From the NCBI RefSeq assembly GCF_016908375.1, contig NZ_JAFBDS010000001.1:62001-126000 (forward strand): 64,000 nucleotides of DNA, in the 5' to 3' direction. Source of the DNA: Amphibacillus cookii. GTDB lineage: Bacteria > Bacillota > Bacilli > Bacillales > Amphibacillaceae. Below the pieces are notes generated by a model. The model was not told the origin of the DNA. It was given only the letters and a program-made list of their open reading frames with translations, and did no database searches. Positions within the stretch are counted from its first letter, which is position 1. Every line of letters starts with the position of its first letter. Made by a program: the position numbers and the translations under genes. Shown here one piece after another: positions 9,358 through 19,747 of this stretch.

Positions 9358-9498
9358 TTATCACAGCTAACCGTCCGTAAAACGCCCGCCTCAAAATAGA
9401 GAGTAGAGCCCATCTATTTAGGCGGGAGCTAACGGATGCTAATGTCCTGATTCTCTCAACGATCCATTAGCAAAATGAAAACTAAAGGTTCGTTTTAT
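9358..9498 (+). repeat. Hairpin repeat, family RB, copy 2 (inside an ABC operon)
   Basis: TTATCACAGCTAACCGTCCGT at the start, AAGGTTCGTTTTAT at the end. CGTCCGT pairs with ACGGATG, and CCCGCCT pairs perfectly with AGGCGGG. Both arms of that inner stem differ from copy 1 in a compensating way. It lies between the binding protein and its permeases. Confidence 0.7.
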
Positions 9499-9617
9499 AA
9501 AAAATTGGTAACGTAGGCAATTGATGTTGAGGAAAGGTTAGATCTTAAGAGACAACAAGACCGATTTCGATGCCGTCCATTTAAGCGTGCATCCGAATTC
9601 TCTAAGGTGGTGTAAAA

Positions 9618-10481
9618 GTGAAGTTCAAAAAATCGACTTATTGGTTATTTCTATTACCGTGTTTACTTGCGATTACGTTCGTCATTATTGTGCCTTTTGT
9701 ACAAGGTATCTATTATTCACTTACAGATTATAATGGTTTTCAAATCTCAAGTTTTGTAGGTTTTGATAATTATCGCCGTTTATTTACCGATCAAAATTTT
9801 TTAAATAGTTTGCGTTTTACAGCAGGCTTTTCAATTGCTTCTATAATTGGAATTAATGTTATTGGGCTTGCTTTTGCTCTATTAGTCACACAGAAGTCAA
9901 ACAAAGTAAGTACCGTGTTTAGAACCATTTACTTTATGCCTAACTTGATTGGCGGTATTATCCTCGGTTTTATTTGGCAGTTTATCTTTATTCGTGCATT
10001 TGATGGTCTCGCACAATTGACAGGGTGGGGGATTTTTAATGACTGGTTGGCTAGTACCCGAACGGGTTTTTGGGGATTGGTTATTCTATTTGTTTGGCAA
10101 ATGAGTGGTTATATTATGGTTATCTATATTTCATTTCTAAATAATGTACCGAAAGAACTGCTTGAGGCATCAACGATTGATGGTGCTAATGCGTGGCAAC
10201 GTTTTCGTCATGTTAAATTCCCGCTGATTGCACCAGCGTTTACGATTAGTCTTTTTTTAACATTATCTAATGCCTTTAAAGTGTATGATCAAAATATGGC
10301 ATTAACAGGCGGTGGGCCGTTTGGTTCAACTGAAATGGTAACGATGAATATTTACAATTCCGCTTTTATGACACGAGAGATGGGCTATGCGCAGGCTAAA
10401 GCAGTAATTTTCTTGATCGTTGTTGCGACAATTTCTGTGATTCAGATTTATTTCACACGTAAGCGGGAGGTCGATTTATAA
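9618..10481 (+). CDS. Sugar ABC transporter permease (MalF/UgpA type)
   Basis: 287 aa, GTG start after TAAGGTGGTG. Six membrane segments, the first at residues 9-30 (WLFLLPCLLAITFVIIVPF). The EAA loop that docks the ATPase reads EASTIDGANAWQRFRHVKFPLI near residue 185. It pairs with the next gene, which starts within its stop codon (TAATG). Typical of the carbohydrate uptake CUT1 family importing oligosaccharides. Confidence 0.9.
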   Translation: MKFKKSTYWLFLLPCLLAITFVIIVPFVQGIYYSLTDYNGFQISSFVGFDNYRRLFTDQNFLNSLRFTAGFSIASIIGINVIGLAFALLVTQKSNKVSTVFRTIYFMPNLIGGIILGFIWQFIFIRAFDGLAQLTGWGIFNDWLASTRTGFWGLVILFVWQMSGYIMVIYISFLNNVPKELLEASTIDGANAWQRFRHVKFPLIAPAFTISLFLTLSNAFKVYDQNMALTGGGPFGSTEMVTMNIYNSAFMTREMGYAQAKAVIFLIVVATISVIQIYFTRKREVDL

Positions 10482-11302
10482 TGAATGACAAAAGCTATTC
10501 TCGTTACTCGTTTATGGTCATTGGCGGATTAACCTGTTTATTATGGATCTATCCGTTTTATCTTGTAATTGTCAACTCTTTTAAAACAAGAGGTGAAATC
10601 TTTACAAGTCCATTGAATTTGCCGATCGATGCTACGCTAGCTAACTATCCGGTCGCTTTTGCAAGACTCGATTTTATCCAAAGTTTCTTCAACTCTACAA
10701 TTGTGACTGCAGGTAGTATTGCTTTAATTGTCTTTTGTACGTCTATGGCTGCTTATGCTTTATCAAGACGTCCTTCAAAGACAAGTTCAATGATCTACTT
10801 TATTTTTGCGATCTTGATGCTTGTTCCCTTTCAATCGATTATGATTCCACTTATCGCGATATTCGGTAAGGTGGATATGCTTAACCGAACGGGTTTGGCT
10901 ATTATGTATTTAGGATTAGGCTCAAGTTTGGCGATTTTTTTATACTTTGGTGCCTTAAGAGGTATACCTAAAGCTTTGGATGAGGCAGCAATTATGGATG
11001 GCTGTAATAGGTTTCAAGTCTATTGGTACATCATGTTCCCAATGTTGAAGTCAACGACAGTAACCGTTATTGTATTAAATGCGATTTGGTTTTGGAACGA
11101 TTATCTATTACCATCCCTGGTCATTAATCGAGCAGGCATGCATACGATCCCATTAAGAACATTTTACTTCTTTGGAGAGTATTCGAGACAATGGAACCTA
11201 GCTTTAGCCGGGTTAGTGCTTGCGATTATCCCAATTATTATCCTTTATATGTTTTTGCAAAAATATATTATTAAAGGTATTTCAGATGGGTCCGTCAAGT
11301 AA
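10481..11302 (+). CDS. Sugar ABC transporter permease (MalG/UgpE type)
   Basis: 273 aa. The ATG shares one base with the upstream TAA. Six membrane segments; the EAA loop is DEAAIMDGCNRFQVYWYIMFP near residue 170. This is the second half of the CUT1 channel. The protein ends with the hydrophobic FLQKYIIKGISDGSVK tail common to this family. No glycosidase or ATPase follows, so the operon appears to end here. Confidence 0.9.
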   Translation: MNDKSYSRYSFMVIGGLTCLLWIYPFYLVIVNSFKTRGEIFTSPLNLPIDATLANYPVAFARLDFIQSFFNSTIVTAGSIALIVFCTSMAAYALSRRPSKTSSMIYFIFAILMLVPFQSIMIPLIAIFGKVDMLNRTGLAIMYLGLGSSLAIFLYFGALRGIPKALDEAAIMDGCNRFQVYWYIMFPMLKSTTVTVIVLNAIWFWNDYLLPSLVINRAGMHTIPLRTFYFFGEYSRQWNLALAGLVLAIIPIIILYMFLQKYIIKGISDGSVK

Positions 11303-11384
11303 ACTGCCAATGCGTAATTTCACCTAGCTAAATAAAATGCTTAATCAATATGGCAGTTGTATAAAAAATGGGGCAATGTCCATT

Positions 11385-11411
11385 ACACAATTTACTGAAA
11401 GACATATACTA
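11385..11411 (+). promoter_or_regulatory. Candidate sigma-K promoter
   Basis: ACAC at 11385 and CATATACTA at 11403-11411 (pattern CATANNNTA), 14 bases apart. This fits the mother-cell sigma-K pattern and lies just upstream of a YjcZ-type sporulation peptide. Sequence match only. Confidence 0.35.
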
Positions 11412-11442
11412 CTGGTGAAATGACTTAAAGGAGGTTATTATC

Positions 11443-11568
11443 ATGAGTGGTTGCCACACAGCTGCACCTGCTCCTGCTGGTTTCGGTGGAGGTTTTGCAC
11501 TTTTAATTGTGCTATTCATTTTGTTAATTATCATTGGAGCGTCATTCTATGGCGGATGGGGTTATTAA
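11443..11568 (+). CDS. YjcZ-family sporulation peptide
   Basis: 41 aa: a short head with His, Ala and Pro, then GFGGGFALLIVLFILLIIIG and an aromatic tail ASFYGGWGY. This glycine-plus-one-helix pattern is the YjcZ/SscA-like family of small hydrophobic spore proteins. AGGAGG lies nine bases before the ATG, and a strong terminator follows, so it is a single-gene unit. Its exact role in the spore is unknown; in B. subtilis similar peptides are made late in the mother cell. Confidence 0.8.
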   Translation: MSGCHTAAPAPAGFGGGFALLIVLFILLIIIGASFYGGWGY

Positions 11569-11597
11569 GTTCTAAGTATATGAACAAAACAGCCTTT

Positions 11598-11638
11598 AAA
11601 ACAAACTTCTTTTCACATTGAAAAGAGGTTTGTTTTTT
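11598..11638 (+). terminator. Rho-independent terminator
   Basis: AAACAAACTTCTTTTC pairs with GAAAAGAGGTTTGTTT (one G-T pair), followed by a T-run. Confidence 0.85.
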
Positions 11639-11853
11639 GGGGAATGGATGTGTTCGATCATATAAGGTTAAAAATAAATTGTTGAGTTAGACAAGCTTTT
11701 GTTATAGATGATTTTTTAATTCGACTCTAAGCCAATTATGAGATTGATTCTATTATAAAAAACACTTATGAATTAAAAATGTAGAAGCTCTGTGTTTGCG
11801 TGAAAATGTAAATATGTTACCATTAATGTATAGTATTGTTAAGCTCTGATTAA

Positions 11854-12190
11854 CTTCTAGCTAGTGGAACGAATAGCACAACAACGAATTCTTTTTATCA
11901 AGAATGGACCGTTACGCTTACTGGGACCATTCATTATAATACAGTGACGAATCAAATCACCTCTGCTCCATCGCCTAGTCTTTTCTTTAGCTCGTGCTGA
12001 TTGGGGAGCGATGTTTAATCCGGAATTAGATAATATCAGTACTAATAGTTCAATCTCAGGAGGGACAGTAACACATTCAGCAACATATAGAATGCGCGGT
12101 ACTCTTGGAGTGGAATTAGGCTCATTACCAGTAGGATGGCCTTTAGATTATGGAAGTCATAGTCACAGTATAACGCATAGCATGAATTAG
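11854..12190 (+). pseudogene. Frameshifted fragment of an unidentified, possibly secreted protein
   Basis: Two overlapping frames read as one protein. The first gives FYQEWTVTLTGTIHYNT and stops near 12000. The second gives ARADWGAMFNPELDN, then HSATYRMRGTLGVELG and SHSHSITHSMN, ending at TAG 12190. No start codon exists: the 5' frame opens right after a TAA. The beta-rich, Thr/Ser/Gly composition suggests a secreted or surface protein, with the loss of its signal peptide. I do not recognise the family. No repeat element lies at either end. Confidence 0.45.
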
Positions 12191-12410
12191 GGGTTGATAT
12201 TCATTCACTTAGATAAATTAAGTAATCGTTTTGAATAGCGTTAATGCACGAGTTTCTGAAAACAGAAACAGTTCTGATCGTCCCGGAAAATAAGTCTGTT
12301 AAAGGACATGACAAACGGTTGGTTAGCAACTGGAAATTGTGATATATTTTCAATATCACAATTGACTTGTGTAATTTTTCCTCCATTTTATGTTATAATA
12401 ATAGTAACAA

Positions 12411-12526
12411 CATACGTTTATAAAGAGTGGACGAGAGAACTGGCTCTATGACTCCACGGCAACCTGCTTGTGTAAGGTGCCCCGACCAGCAAAGCTTGAG
12501 TGCTTTGGATGATGACAAATACGTAG
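12411..12526 (+). promoter_or_regulatory. SAM-I (S-box) riboswitch
   Basis: Core matches the S-box consensus: AAAGAGTGGACGAGAGAACTG, GGCTCTATGACTCC, CGGCAACC, then AAGGTGCC and GATGACAAATACGTA closing the basal stem against TACGTTTA. A terminator hairpin follows at once, so binding of S-adenosylmethionine should stop transcription. A TATAAT-like box lies at 12394. The regulated gene is the small ORF at 12620, not a recognisable methionine gene. Confidence 0.85.
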
Positions 12527-12530
12527 GAAT

Positions 12531-12568
12531 TGCACCTCTTTTATCATCAACTAAAGAGGTGTTTTTTT
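12531..12568 (+). terminator. Riboswitch-controlled terminator
   Basis: CACCTCTTT pairs with AAAGAGGTG around TATCATCAACT, followed by seven T. Its position directly after the S-box aptamer makes it the expression platform. Confidence 0.85.
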
Positions 12569-12619
12569 CGGTTCGTCACTCTTTAGCGTTGTTGTATATA
12601 ATAAGAAGGAGTGATTTTA

Positions 12620-12940
12620 TTGGAACGAACAAGCGTTAAGGAGCAACAGATGCTATTTGAAGCCGTTATTGGCGCTGTCGCTCAAATTTTTGCCGAACTC
12701 GAAGAAGATTACAGCTTTGATTTGAGGAAATCACCTTATGAACAGGATATTTACCAGCTTGTAATTATAGACGATTGCTATCGTCACTTTAAACTCGCCT
12801 TATCAGTTGAACATATTAGACAATTAAGTCAAGAATCTGGGGTACTTGAGCGGTTTATTCGTCGCCACCTTAATAAGCAAGGCTTTTACTTACCAGATGA
12901 TCCTCTTTACACTGCATCCAATCATGCAAGTGGTGAATAG
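12620..12940 (+). CDS. Small unidentified protein under S-box control
   Basis: 106 aa from the TTG at 12620, eight bases after AAGGAG; the GTG at 12611 would overlap the binding site. Predicted cytoplasmic and helical, acidic in the middle (FAELEEDYSFDLRKSPYE), with no membrane segment and no cysteine cluster. I do not recognise a family. It is a single-gene unit: S-box terminator in front and a hairpin terminator just after. Regulation by SAM implies a role when methionine or SAM is short, perhaps in sulfur or methyl metabolism or translation, but nothing in the sequence shows the activity. Confidence 0.75.
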   Translation: MERTSVKEQQMLFEAVIGAVAQIFAELEEDYSFDLRKSPYEQDIYQLVIIDDCYRHFKLALSVEHIRQLSQESGVLERFIRRHLNKQGFYLPDDPLYTASNHASGE

Positions 12941-12944
12941 TATT

Positions 12945-12973
12945 AAAGAGAATGTTTAGGCATTCTCTTTTTT
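12945..12973 (+). terminator. Rho-independent terminator
   Basis: AGAGAATG pairs with CATTCTCT around TTTAGG, followed by TTTT. Confidence 0.8.
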
Positions 12974-13118
12974 GAATGGTATAGATGAGTAACTCCTTCA
13001 AGTGAACTTAAAGCGTTCCTTTATTTCTATGGCTATAATTAAAGCTCTATACAATTTAACTTTTCTTCGCTATCATAAAAGTATAATAGAAATCGTAGCT
13101 GAAAATGGGGGTCATGTA

Positions 13119-15035
13119 GTGGACGGACGCATACGTAAAATGTTGGTGAAGTTGGCGGAATCAAATCGGCCTGTCACAAGTAAAGAGCTAGCTACAGAGT
13201 TACAAGTAAGTACAAAGACCATTCAAAATGATATGAAATCGATTCATGAGCTTATTCCTACTGATGTTGCAGAAGTAGTATCTCATAGAGGGAAAGGCTA
13301 TCAATTGCATATTATTAATCAGCAGTCTTTTAAACAACACTTAAATGATAGCGATTACATTCATGAGTGCGAAACATTTCAAGATCGTGTCCATTACATT
13401 ATGGAGCGGTTACTCATGACTTGTGATTACATTAAATTAGAAGCATTAGCTGATGAATTGTTTGTGACCAGATCAGCGTTGAAAAATGAATTTAAAGAGG
13501 TAAGGCGAATTCTTGATAAATATAACTTATCATTGGAAACGAAACCTTATTATGGAACAAAGATTATCGGTTCAGAGTTTAATATTCGCTATTGTATCTC
13601 TGAATATATCTTTAATCAAAAAAGCGATTTGATTGAGCATGATGAAGAATGGGTTGAAATTATTTCTTTTGAAAAATTGGCGGAAATAAAAGAAGTTGTT
13701 TTGGGCAAGTTGCGTATTAACCGGATTTACATTTCTGATATTAGCTTACAGAACTTAATCACACATATTGCGATTTCATGCAAAAGAATTGAAGGTGGTT
13801 ACAGTATTTCTGATTCGGTTAAAACGATTGATGTTAATGTATTAAAGAGTAAGGAATATCTGGTTGCCCTTGATATTATTCATGAACTTGGGAATCGGTT
13901 CTCAATTATTTTTTCTGAAGAAGAAGTGCTCTATTTAACGATGCACTTGCAAGGAACCAAACTGGTGAATCCAGTTGCTGAGTCAGAAACCTTTAAAGAA
14001 GTTATTGATCAAGAGATTGACAAACTTGTTACTTGTTTGCTTGAGCATATTAATAATAAATATGGATTAGACTTATTGAGCGATGACGATTTAGTAAAAG
14101 GGTTAGCCTTACACCTCAAGCCTGCTATTAATCGCTACCGTTATCAGATGAATATTCGAAATCCAATGTTAGAAGATATTAAAGGACAGTATCCGTTCTC
14201 TTTTGAGATCGCCTTAAGTTGTTCAAAAGTGATTAAAGAACGAATGGCAGTTGACATTGACGAGAATGAGGTGGGCTATCTTGCTCTACATATTGAAGCC
14301 GCCCAAGAACGTCAACAGCATTTGTACAATCATGCACCACGTTGTTTAATTGTTTGTGCCACAGGCCTTGGGACAGCACAATTATTACTTTATAAATTAA
14401 AGAGCGAACTTGGCCATAAATTAAATATTGTCGGAACAACCGAATATTACAATTTATTTAACGAAACGTTGTCTGACATTGATCTAGTGATTAGTACAAT
14501 TTCTATTAAAGAGAAATTAGATGTGCCCGTCGTGCATGTGAGTACGATTTTAGGGAATCGAGATGTTAATAAGATTGAAACGCTGCTCATAGATGGTTTT
14601 AATACCGTGAATCAATATTTGCGTGAGCCATATATCTATTTGAGAAAAGATTTAAAGACGCAGGAAGATGTATTGAAATATATGGTTGACGATCTTGTTT
14701 GCCATCAATTGGTGACCCCTACCTATTTTTCATCTGTAGTGGAAAGGGAAAAGCTTTCAACGACGGCATTTGGTAATCTCGTCGCGATCCCTCATGCGAT
14801 TGATCCGCAAACATCTGAAACTTTTTGGTCGTTAATGACATTGGAAGACCCGATTCAATGGGGTGGCAAGCCGGTTCAATTGGTTTTAATGCTTCATATA
14901 ATGAAAGATAACAAAACAAACTTACAAAAAATGTATCAAGTGATTATGCAATTATTGAATAATAAAGAATCGGTGCAAGCGATGATTCGGTGTAAAAGTA
15001 AAAAGCAATTACAAATGTTGATTCGCCAACTGTAG
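13119..15035 (+). CDS. licR: PTS-regulated transcriptional activator, LicR type
   Basis: 638 aa from the GTG at 13119, close to B. subtilis LicR (641); an upstream frame of 39 codons has no ribosome-binding site. Order: HTH domain (VTSKELATELQVSTKTIQND, residues 17-40), a second HTH-like segment, two PTS regulation domains with conserved histidines (THIAISCKR, YLTMHLQG, LHLKPAI, YLALHIEAA), an EIIB-like domain (CLIVCATGLGTAQ), and an EIIA-like domain (AIPHAID). Phosphorylation through the PTS sets activity. It lies directly upstream of the cellobiose-type PTS operon, which it presumably activates when the sugar is present. Confidence 0.9.
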   Translation: MDGRIRKMLVKLAESNRPVTSKELATELQVSTKTIQNDMKSIHELIPTDVAEVVSHRGKGYQLHIINQQSFKQHLNDSDYIHECETFQDRVHYIMERLLMTCDYIKLEALADELFVTRSALKNEFKEVRRILDKYNLSLETKPYYGTKIIGSEFNIRYCISEYIFNQKSDLIEHDEEWVEIISFEKLAEIKEVVLGKLRINRIYISDISLQNLITHIAISCKRIEGGYSISDSVKTIDVNVLKSKEYLVALDIIHELGNRFSIIFSEEEVLYLTMHLQGTKLVNPVAESETFKEVIDQEIDKLVTCLLEHINNKYGLDLLSDDDLVKGLALHLKPAINRYRYQMNIRNPMLEDIKGQYPFSFEIALSCSKVIKERMAVDIDENEVGYLALHIEAAQERQQHLYNHAPRCLIVCATGLGTAQLLLYKLKSELGHKLNIVGTTEYYNLFNETLSDIDLVISTISIKEKLDVPVVHVSTILGNRDVNKIETLLIDGFNTVNQYLREPYIYLRKDLKTQEDVLKYMVDDLVCHQLVTPTYFSSVVEREKLSTTAFGNLVAIPHAIDPQTSETFWSLMTLEDPIQWGGKPVQLVLMLHIMKDNKTNLQKMYQVIMQLLNNKESVQAMIRCKSKKQLQMLIRQL

Positions 15036-15068
15036 ACAAAGGATAAGCAATATCCTTTGTCTTTTTTT
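15035..15068 (+). terminator. Terminator after licR
   Basis: GACAAAGGATA pairs with TATCCTTTGTC around AGCAA, followed by seven T. Confidence 0.85.
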
Positions 15069-15099
15069 CGGTTGCCAACGGAAAATCCAAACCTACAAA

Positions 15100-15113
15100 T
15101 GTATACGCTTACA
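15100..15113. promoter_or_regulatory. cre site (CcpA) of the beta-glucoside PTS operon
   Basis: TGTATACGCTTACA fits TGWAARCGYTWNCW with one mismatch, 40 bp before the EIIA start and next to a CATAAT box. It would give glucose repression of the PTS genes. Confidence 0.7.
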
Positions 15114-15152
15114 TAATAAAATGTAGTTAAGAGATAGAAAGGGGGACGAAAA

Positions 15153-15482
15153 ATGGAGCTATATGAAGAAAGTTTTACATTGATTTTACATGCGGGAAAT
15201 GCGAGTTCAAAAGCTCAGATGGCTATTCAAGAAGCAAGAGAGCATCATTTTACTGAAGCAGAAAAACTGATTGAAGAAGGTGCTAAAGAATTACGTCTTG
15301 CTCACGATAGTCAAACACAACTAATTCAAAAGGAGGCGAATGGTGAACAAACAAAATTGAGTATTCTATTGGTTCATGCTCAAGATCATTTAACAACAGC
15401 GATGATTAATATCGCCCATGCAGAAGAGTTCCTTCATATCTACAAACAATTAGCAGGATTAAAAAAGGAGGAGAATGAATAA
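15153..15482 (+). CDS. licA: PTS lactose/cellobiose-type EIIA component
   Basis: 109 aa; all helical trimer-forming subunit with the signature ILLVHAQDHL at residues 71-80, which carries the phosphorylated histidine. It passes phosphate from HPr to EIIB. AAAGGGGG precedes the start. The stop overlaps the EIIB start (TAATG), so the genes are co-translated. licA is a name by position and family; celC is equivalent. Confidence 0.9.
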   Translation: MELYEESFTLILHAGNASSKAQMAIQEAREHHFTEAEKLIEEGAKELRLAHDSQTQLIQKEANGEQTKLSILLVHAQDHLTTAMINIAHAEEFLHIYKQLAGLKKEENE

Positions 15483-15790
15483 TGAGAATTATGTTAGCCT
15501 GTGCAGCCGGAATGTCGACAAGTATCTTGGTTTCGAAAATGGAAGAAGCAGCAAAACAACAAGGTAAAGACTATAAGATTTGGGCAATTGACCAAAGTCT
15601 AATTGAAGATGAACTTGGTAACTTCGATGTGTTATTGTTGGGGCCTCAAGTTCAACATACGAAGCGAAAAGTGACGCGTTTAGTTGGTGATCGTGCCCCT
15701 GTCGCGGTTATTAAACCCGTTGATTATGGAAGAGGAGACGGTGCAGCAGTTCTACAATTTGCTGAAGAATTGATAGAAAAGGGGGAATAA
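15482..15790 (+). CDS. licB: PTS lactose/cellobiose-type EIIB component
   Basis: 102 aa. The N-terminal MRIMLACAAGMSTS loop holds the phosphorylated Cys7, and GPQVQHTK fits the family core. Cytoplasmic phosphocarrier between EIIA and EIIC. It lies between them with a 3-bp gap to EIIC. Confidence 0.9.
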   Translation: MRIMLACAAGMSTSILVSKMEEAAKQQGKDYKIWAIDQSLIEDELGNFDVLLLGPQVQHTKRKVTRLVGDRAPVAVIKPVDYGRGDGAAVLQFAEELIEKGE

Positions 15791-15793
15791 AAA

Positions 15794-17092
15794 ATGGCCT
15801 TTGTCGAAAAATTTTCTGATGGGCTTAACATTGTAGCAGAAAAAGTTGATGAAAATAAATATTTAAATTCAATCAAAACAACGTTTACGATCTATTTACC
15901 ATTCATTATCATTGGTTCTTTTGCCTTGCTATTTAACACGATATTAACGAGTGAAACAACAGGTCTTGCTCGAATTGAGTTTTTTAGTTTTTTAACGGGA
16001 ATTGCGCCAGCCTTTAATGCGATTAACTTTGCAACGATGAATATTATGACGTTGGCGATTGTATTTATTCTCGGGATGACACTTGCTAAGCGGAATAAGC
16101 AAAATGAAATGCTTTGTGGTCTTATCTCATTAACCGCCTATGTAACGGTAATTCCGCAAAGTCTCACCCATGTTATTGAAGGCGCTGAAGAAGTGATTGC
16201 CGGTTTACCAGTAGGTGGTATTAATGCTTCCGGTTTATTTATTGGAATGATATTAACGATTTTAGTTGTTGAATTATTTAGTAAGTTGATCAGCTTTGAT
16301 AAATTAAGAATTAAAATGCCTGCTCAAGTGCCGGCAGCGATAGCGAATTCTTTTAATGCTTTGATTCCAATGATGATTACGTTATTGATTACAGCAATTG
16401 GTGGACGGATTTTCGTCAATATGACGGATACCTATATTAATGAATACATTTATGAAATTTTACAAGCACCATTAGAAGGGCTATTCCAAAATCCAATCGG
16501 TATTATGTTTATCGTATTTATTAGCCAGCTATTCTGGCTTTTAGGAATTCATGGTGGATTGATTGTTTCACCGATTCGAAACCCATTAGCGATTGCTGCC
16601 TTAGCAGCTAATATTGCTGCTGTTCAACAGGGTTTGGAACCGACACAATCTGTAACGATGGGATTTTGGATGGTATTTGTTGTACCAGGTGGTGCCGGTT
16701 TAACACTCTGTTTAATTATTGCGAGCTTAATTAGTTCTAAACGAAAGGATCATCGAGCGATCTCTAAGACAGCACTATTACCAGGTCTATTTGGGATCAG
16801 TGAGCCGGTTGTATTTGGGATGCCACTTATTTTAAATCCAACTTTTGCGATTCCGTTTACATTAGCCTCAGTTATGTCAACAGGTATCGGATTATTCGCG
16901 ATAAATATTGGTTTTATTACACCGAATATAGTCGACGTACCGTTTGGTATCCCGCTTGGTTTAAGTGCATTTCTTGGCTTTGGTCTAAACGGTGTTATTG
17001 TTCAATTAATCATTCTTGCTTTAGGTACATTATTCTATATTCCATTTGTTTGGCTTGCCAATAGACAAATGAAGATGGAGATGGCTAAATAA
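15794..17092 (+). CDS. licC: PTS lactose/cellobiose-type EIIC permease
   Basis: 432 aa with about ten membrane segments. Family signatures include GIHGGLIVSPIRNPL and the ligand loop GISEPVVFGMPLILNPT near residue 335, where the glutamate contacts the sugar. It moves and phosphorylates a beta-glucoside such as cellobiose or lichenan oligosaccharides. It is followed 22 bp later by the matching 6-phospho-beta-glucosidase. Confidence 0.9.
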   Translation: MAFVEKFSDGLNIVAEKVDENKYLNSIKTTFTIYLPFIIIGSFALLFNTILTSETTGLARIEFFSFLTGIAPAFNAINFATMNIMTLAIVFILGMTLAKRNKQNEMLCGLISLTAYVTVIPQSLTHVIEGAEEVIAGLPVGGINASGLFIGMILTILVVELFSKLISFDKLRIKMPAQVPAAIANSFNALIPMMITLLITAIGGRIFVNMTDTYINEYIYEILQAPLEGLFQNPIGIMFIVFISQLFWLLGIHGGLIVSPIRNPLAIAALAANIAAVQQGLEPTQSVTMGFWMVFVVPGGAGLTLCLIIASLISSKRKDHRAISKTALLPGLFGISEPVVFGMPLILNPTFAIPFTLASVMSTGIGLFAINIGFITPNIVDVPFGIPLGLSAFLGFGLNGVIVQLIILALGTLFYIPFVWLANRQMKMEMAK

Positions 17093-17096
17093 TTAA

Positions 17097-18586
<1,490 letters not shown>

Positions 18587-18587
<1 letters not shown>

Positions 18588-19256
18588 ACTTTCGTAGACT
18601 GAAAATAGTCATTCAACCTTGATCGTGTTCAATAGACGCGGTATGCAATAATGCTTGTTGATTTTACCTATGCATGGATGTGTCCGCCTGCGACCTTCTC
18701 ATACGTTTAATACGTTTAGAATGTTGTTTCGTTCCGAAAAGCAAGGGATTCGCTTTTCGCGGGGATGGCCTCGGGCCTACAGGATGTAGGTCAATTAGAC
18801 GTTGTCACACGAGGTGACGGGTTTAGTCTAATATTCCACTGTGTGAAGCAAAAATCACGCCTCAAGTGGATCTTCAGCTCATCCTATTCCCGCAGAAGTC
18901 TCACCCTTTACTTTTCTCCACTTAGACGGGTGGTTCATACGGAATGCGTAACCCCAACCGCACGAAATAAATTGAAGAAGAAGTTCTTAATTCTGAGACA
19001 CCATTCCGATGTACGTCCACGGATTGAAATGGCGTTTGATGAGATCTTGAAAGACAACCATTATTAAGATAGATATTACTATTTAGTAGGTGAGATATGT
19101 GTAGACACCTGTGGGAGCAGCTCAAGACACATCCACATAAAGCGGAACATAGCTTACCTTCGCGTCTAAAACATAAATCTATATTCAAACGCAACGCTTA
19201 TATTAATATTAGGTTTATCTTGGCTGAACCTAAAAATTCAAATGACAAAGTTGAGT
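18587..19256 (-). repeat. MITE-like repeat, family R2, copy 2 (inverted)
   Basis: Reverse complement of the element at 7111-7834: AACTTTC at the left, CAAAGTTGAGT at the right, with the GGGCCTACAGGATGTAGG core and TCCTATTCCCGCAGAAG in between. The 41-bp array is missing. In its place a stretch at about 18970-19065 reads as a short coding remnant (IEMAFDEILKDNHY, TAA) of an unknown gene. With copy 1 it encloses 10.8 kb. Confidence 0.65.
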
Positions 19257-19281
19257 ATCTAATTAAAAACATTTCATTTTG

Positions 19282-19312
19282 GCATAGGGCATTTAGCTCT
19301 ATGCTGTTTTTT
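19282..19312 (+). terminator. Terminator-like hairpin
   Basis: GCATAGGGC pairs with GCTCTATGC around ATTTA (one mismatch), followed by TGTTTTTT. It probably ends transcription from the PTS operon side. Confidence 0.6.
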
Positions 19313-19528
19313 GTATCTTGGGAAGCATAAAGGTCTAATAAGAGCAGGCAAACGAATCGATTAGTTAAGATCATTTAACGCGTTAAATAACTACACTAAC
19401 CCATGTTAAACTTTTACCCATTCAATAAACCTAGGTCATCGGACCTTAGTGAAGATTTAGCCCTATAACTCCCCTACTTTAGTCATATTCAAAAATTACC
19501 CATTAAACCTGTATAATGGAAAGGTATG

Positions 19529-19683
19529 TTTATCATAGATAGACTTCCGTAAATTTCCACCATAAAATGGAGAGCAGAAGTCAATTTATTTAGTCGTGAG
19601 CTAACAGGAAGCTAATGTCCAGATTCACTCAATGACCAATCCGTGGGTAAAGAAAACACTCACTAATTGAAGGTTCGTTTTAT
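19529..19683 (+). repeat. Hairpin repeat, family RB, copy 3 (degenerate)
   Basis: TTTATCATAGATAGACTTCCGT to GAAGGTTCGTTTTAT. CTTCC pairs with GGAAG, and an inner CCAT/ATGG replaces the ACCTC/GAGGT stem. It ends 65 bp before the 492-aa gene. Confidence 0.6.
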
Positions 19684-19747
19684 ATCGAATGACATAATTA
19701 ATCTAAACAACCATACAAATTTTAGTATAAAAAAGGGGGCAACTTAG

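Noticed and set aside
12362-12367. TTGACT as -35 for the S-box transcript
   Set aside because: 26 bases from the TATAAT at 12394, too far for a sigma-A promoter.
18765-19067. 100-aa plus-strand open frame
   Set aside because: Mostly R2 repeat sequence; only the last 30 codons look like a gene remnant, noted separately.
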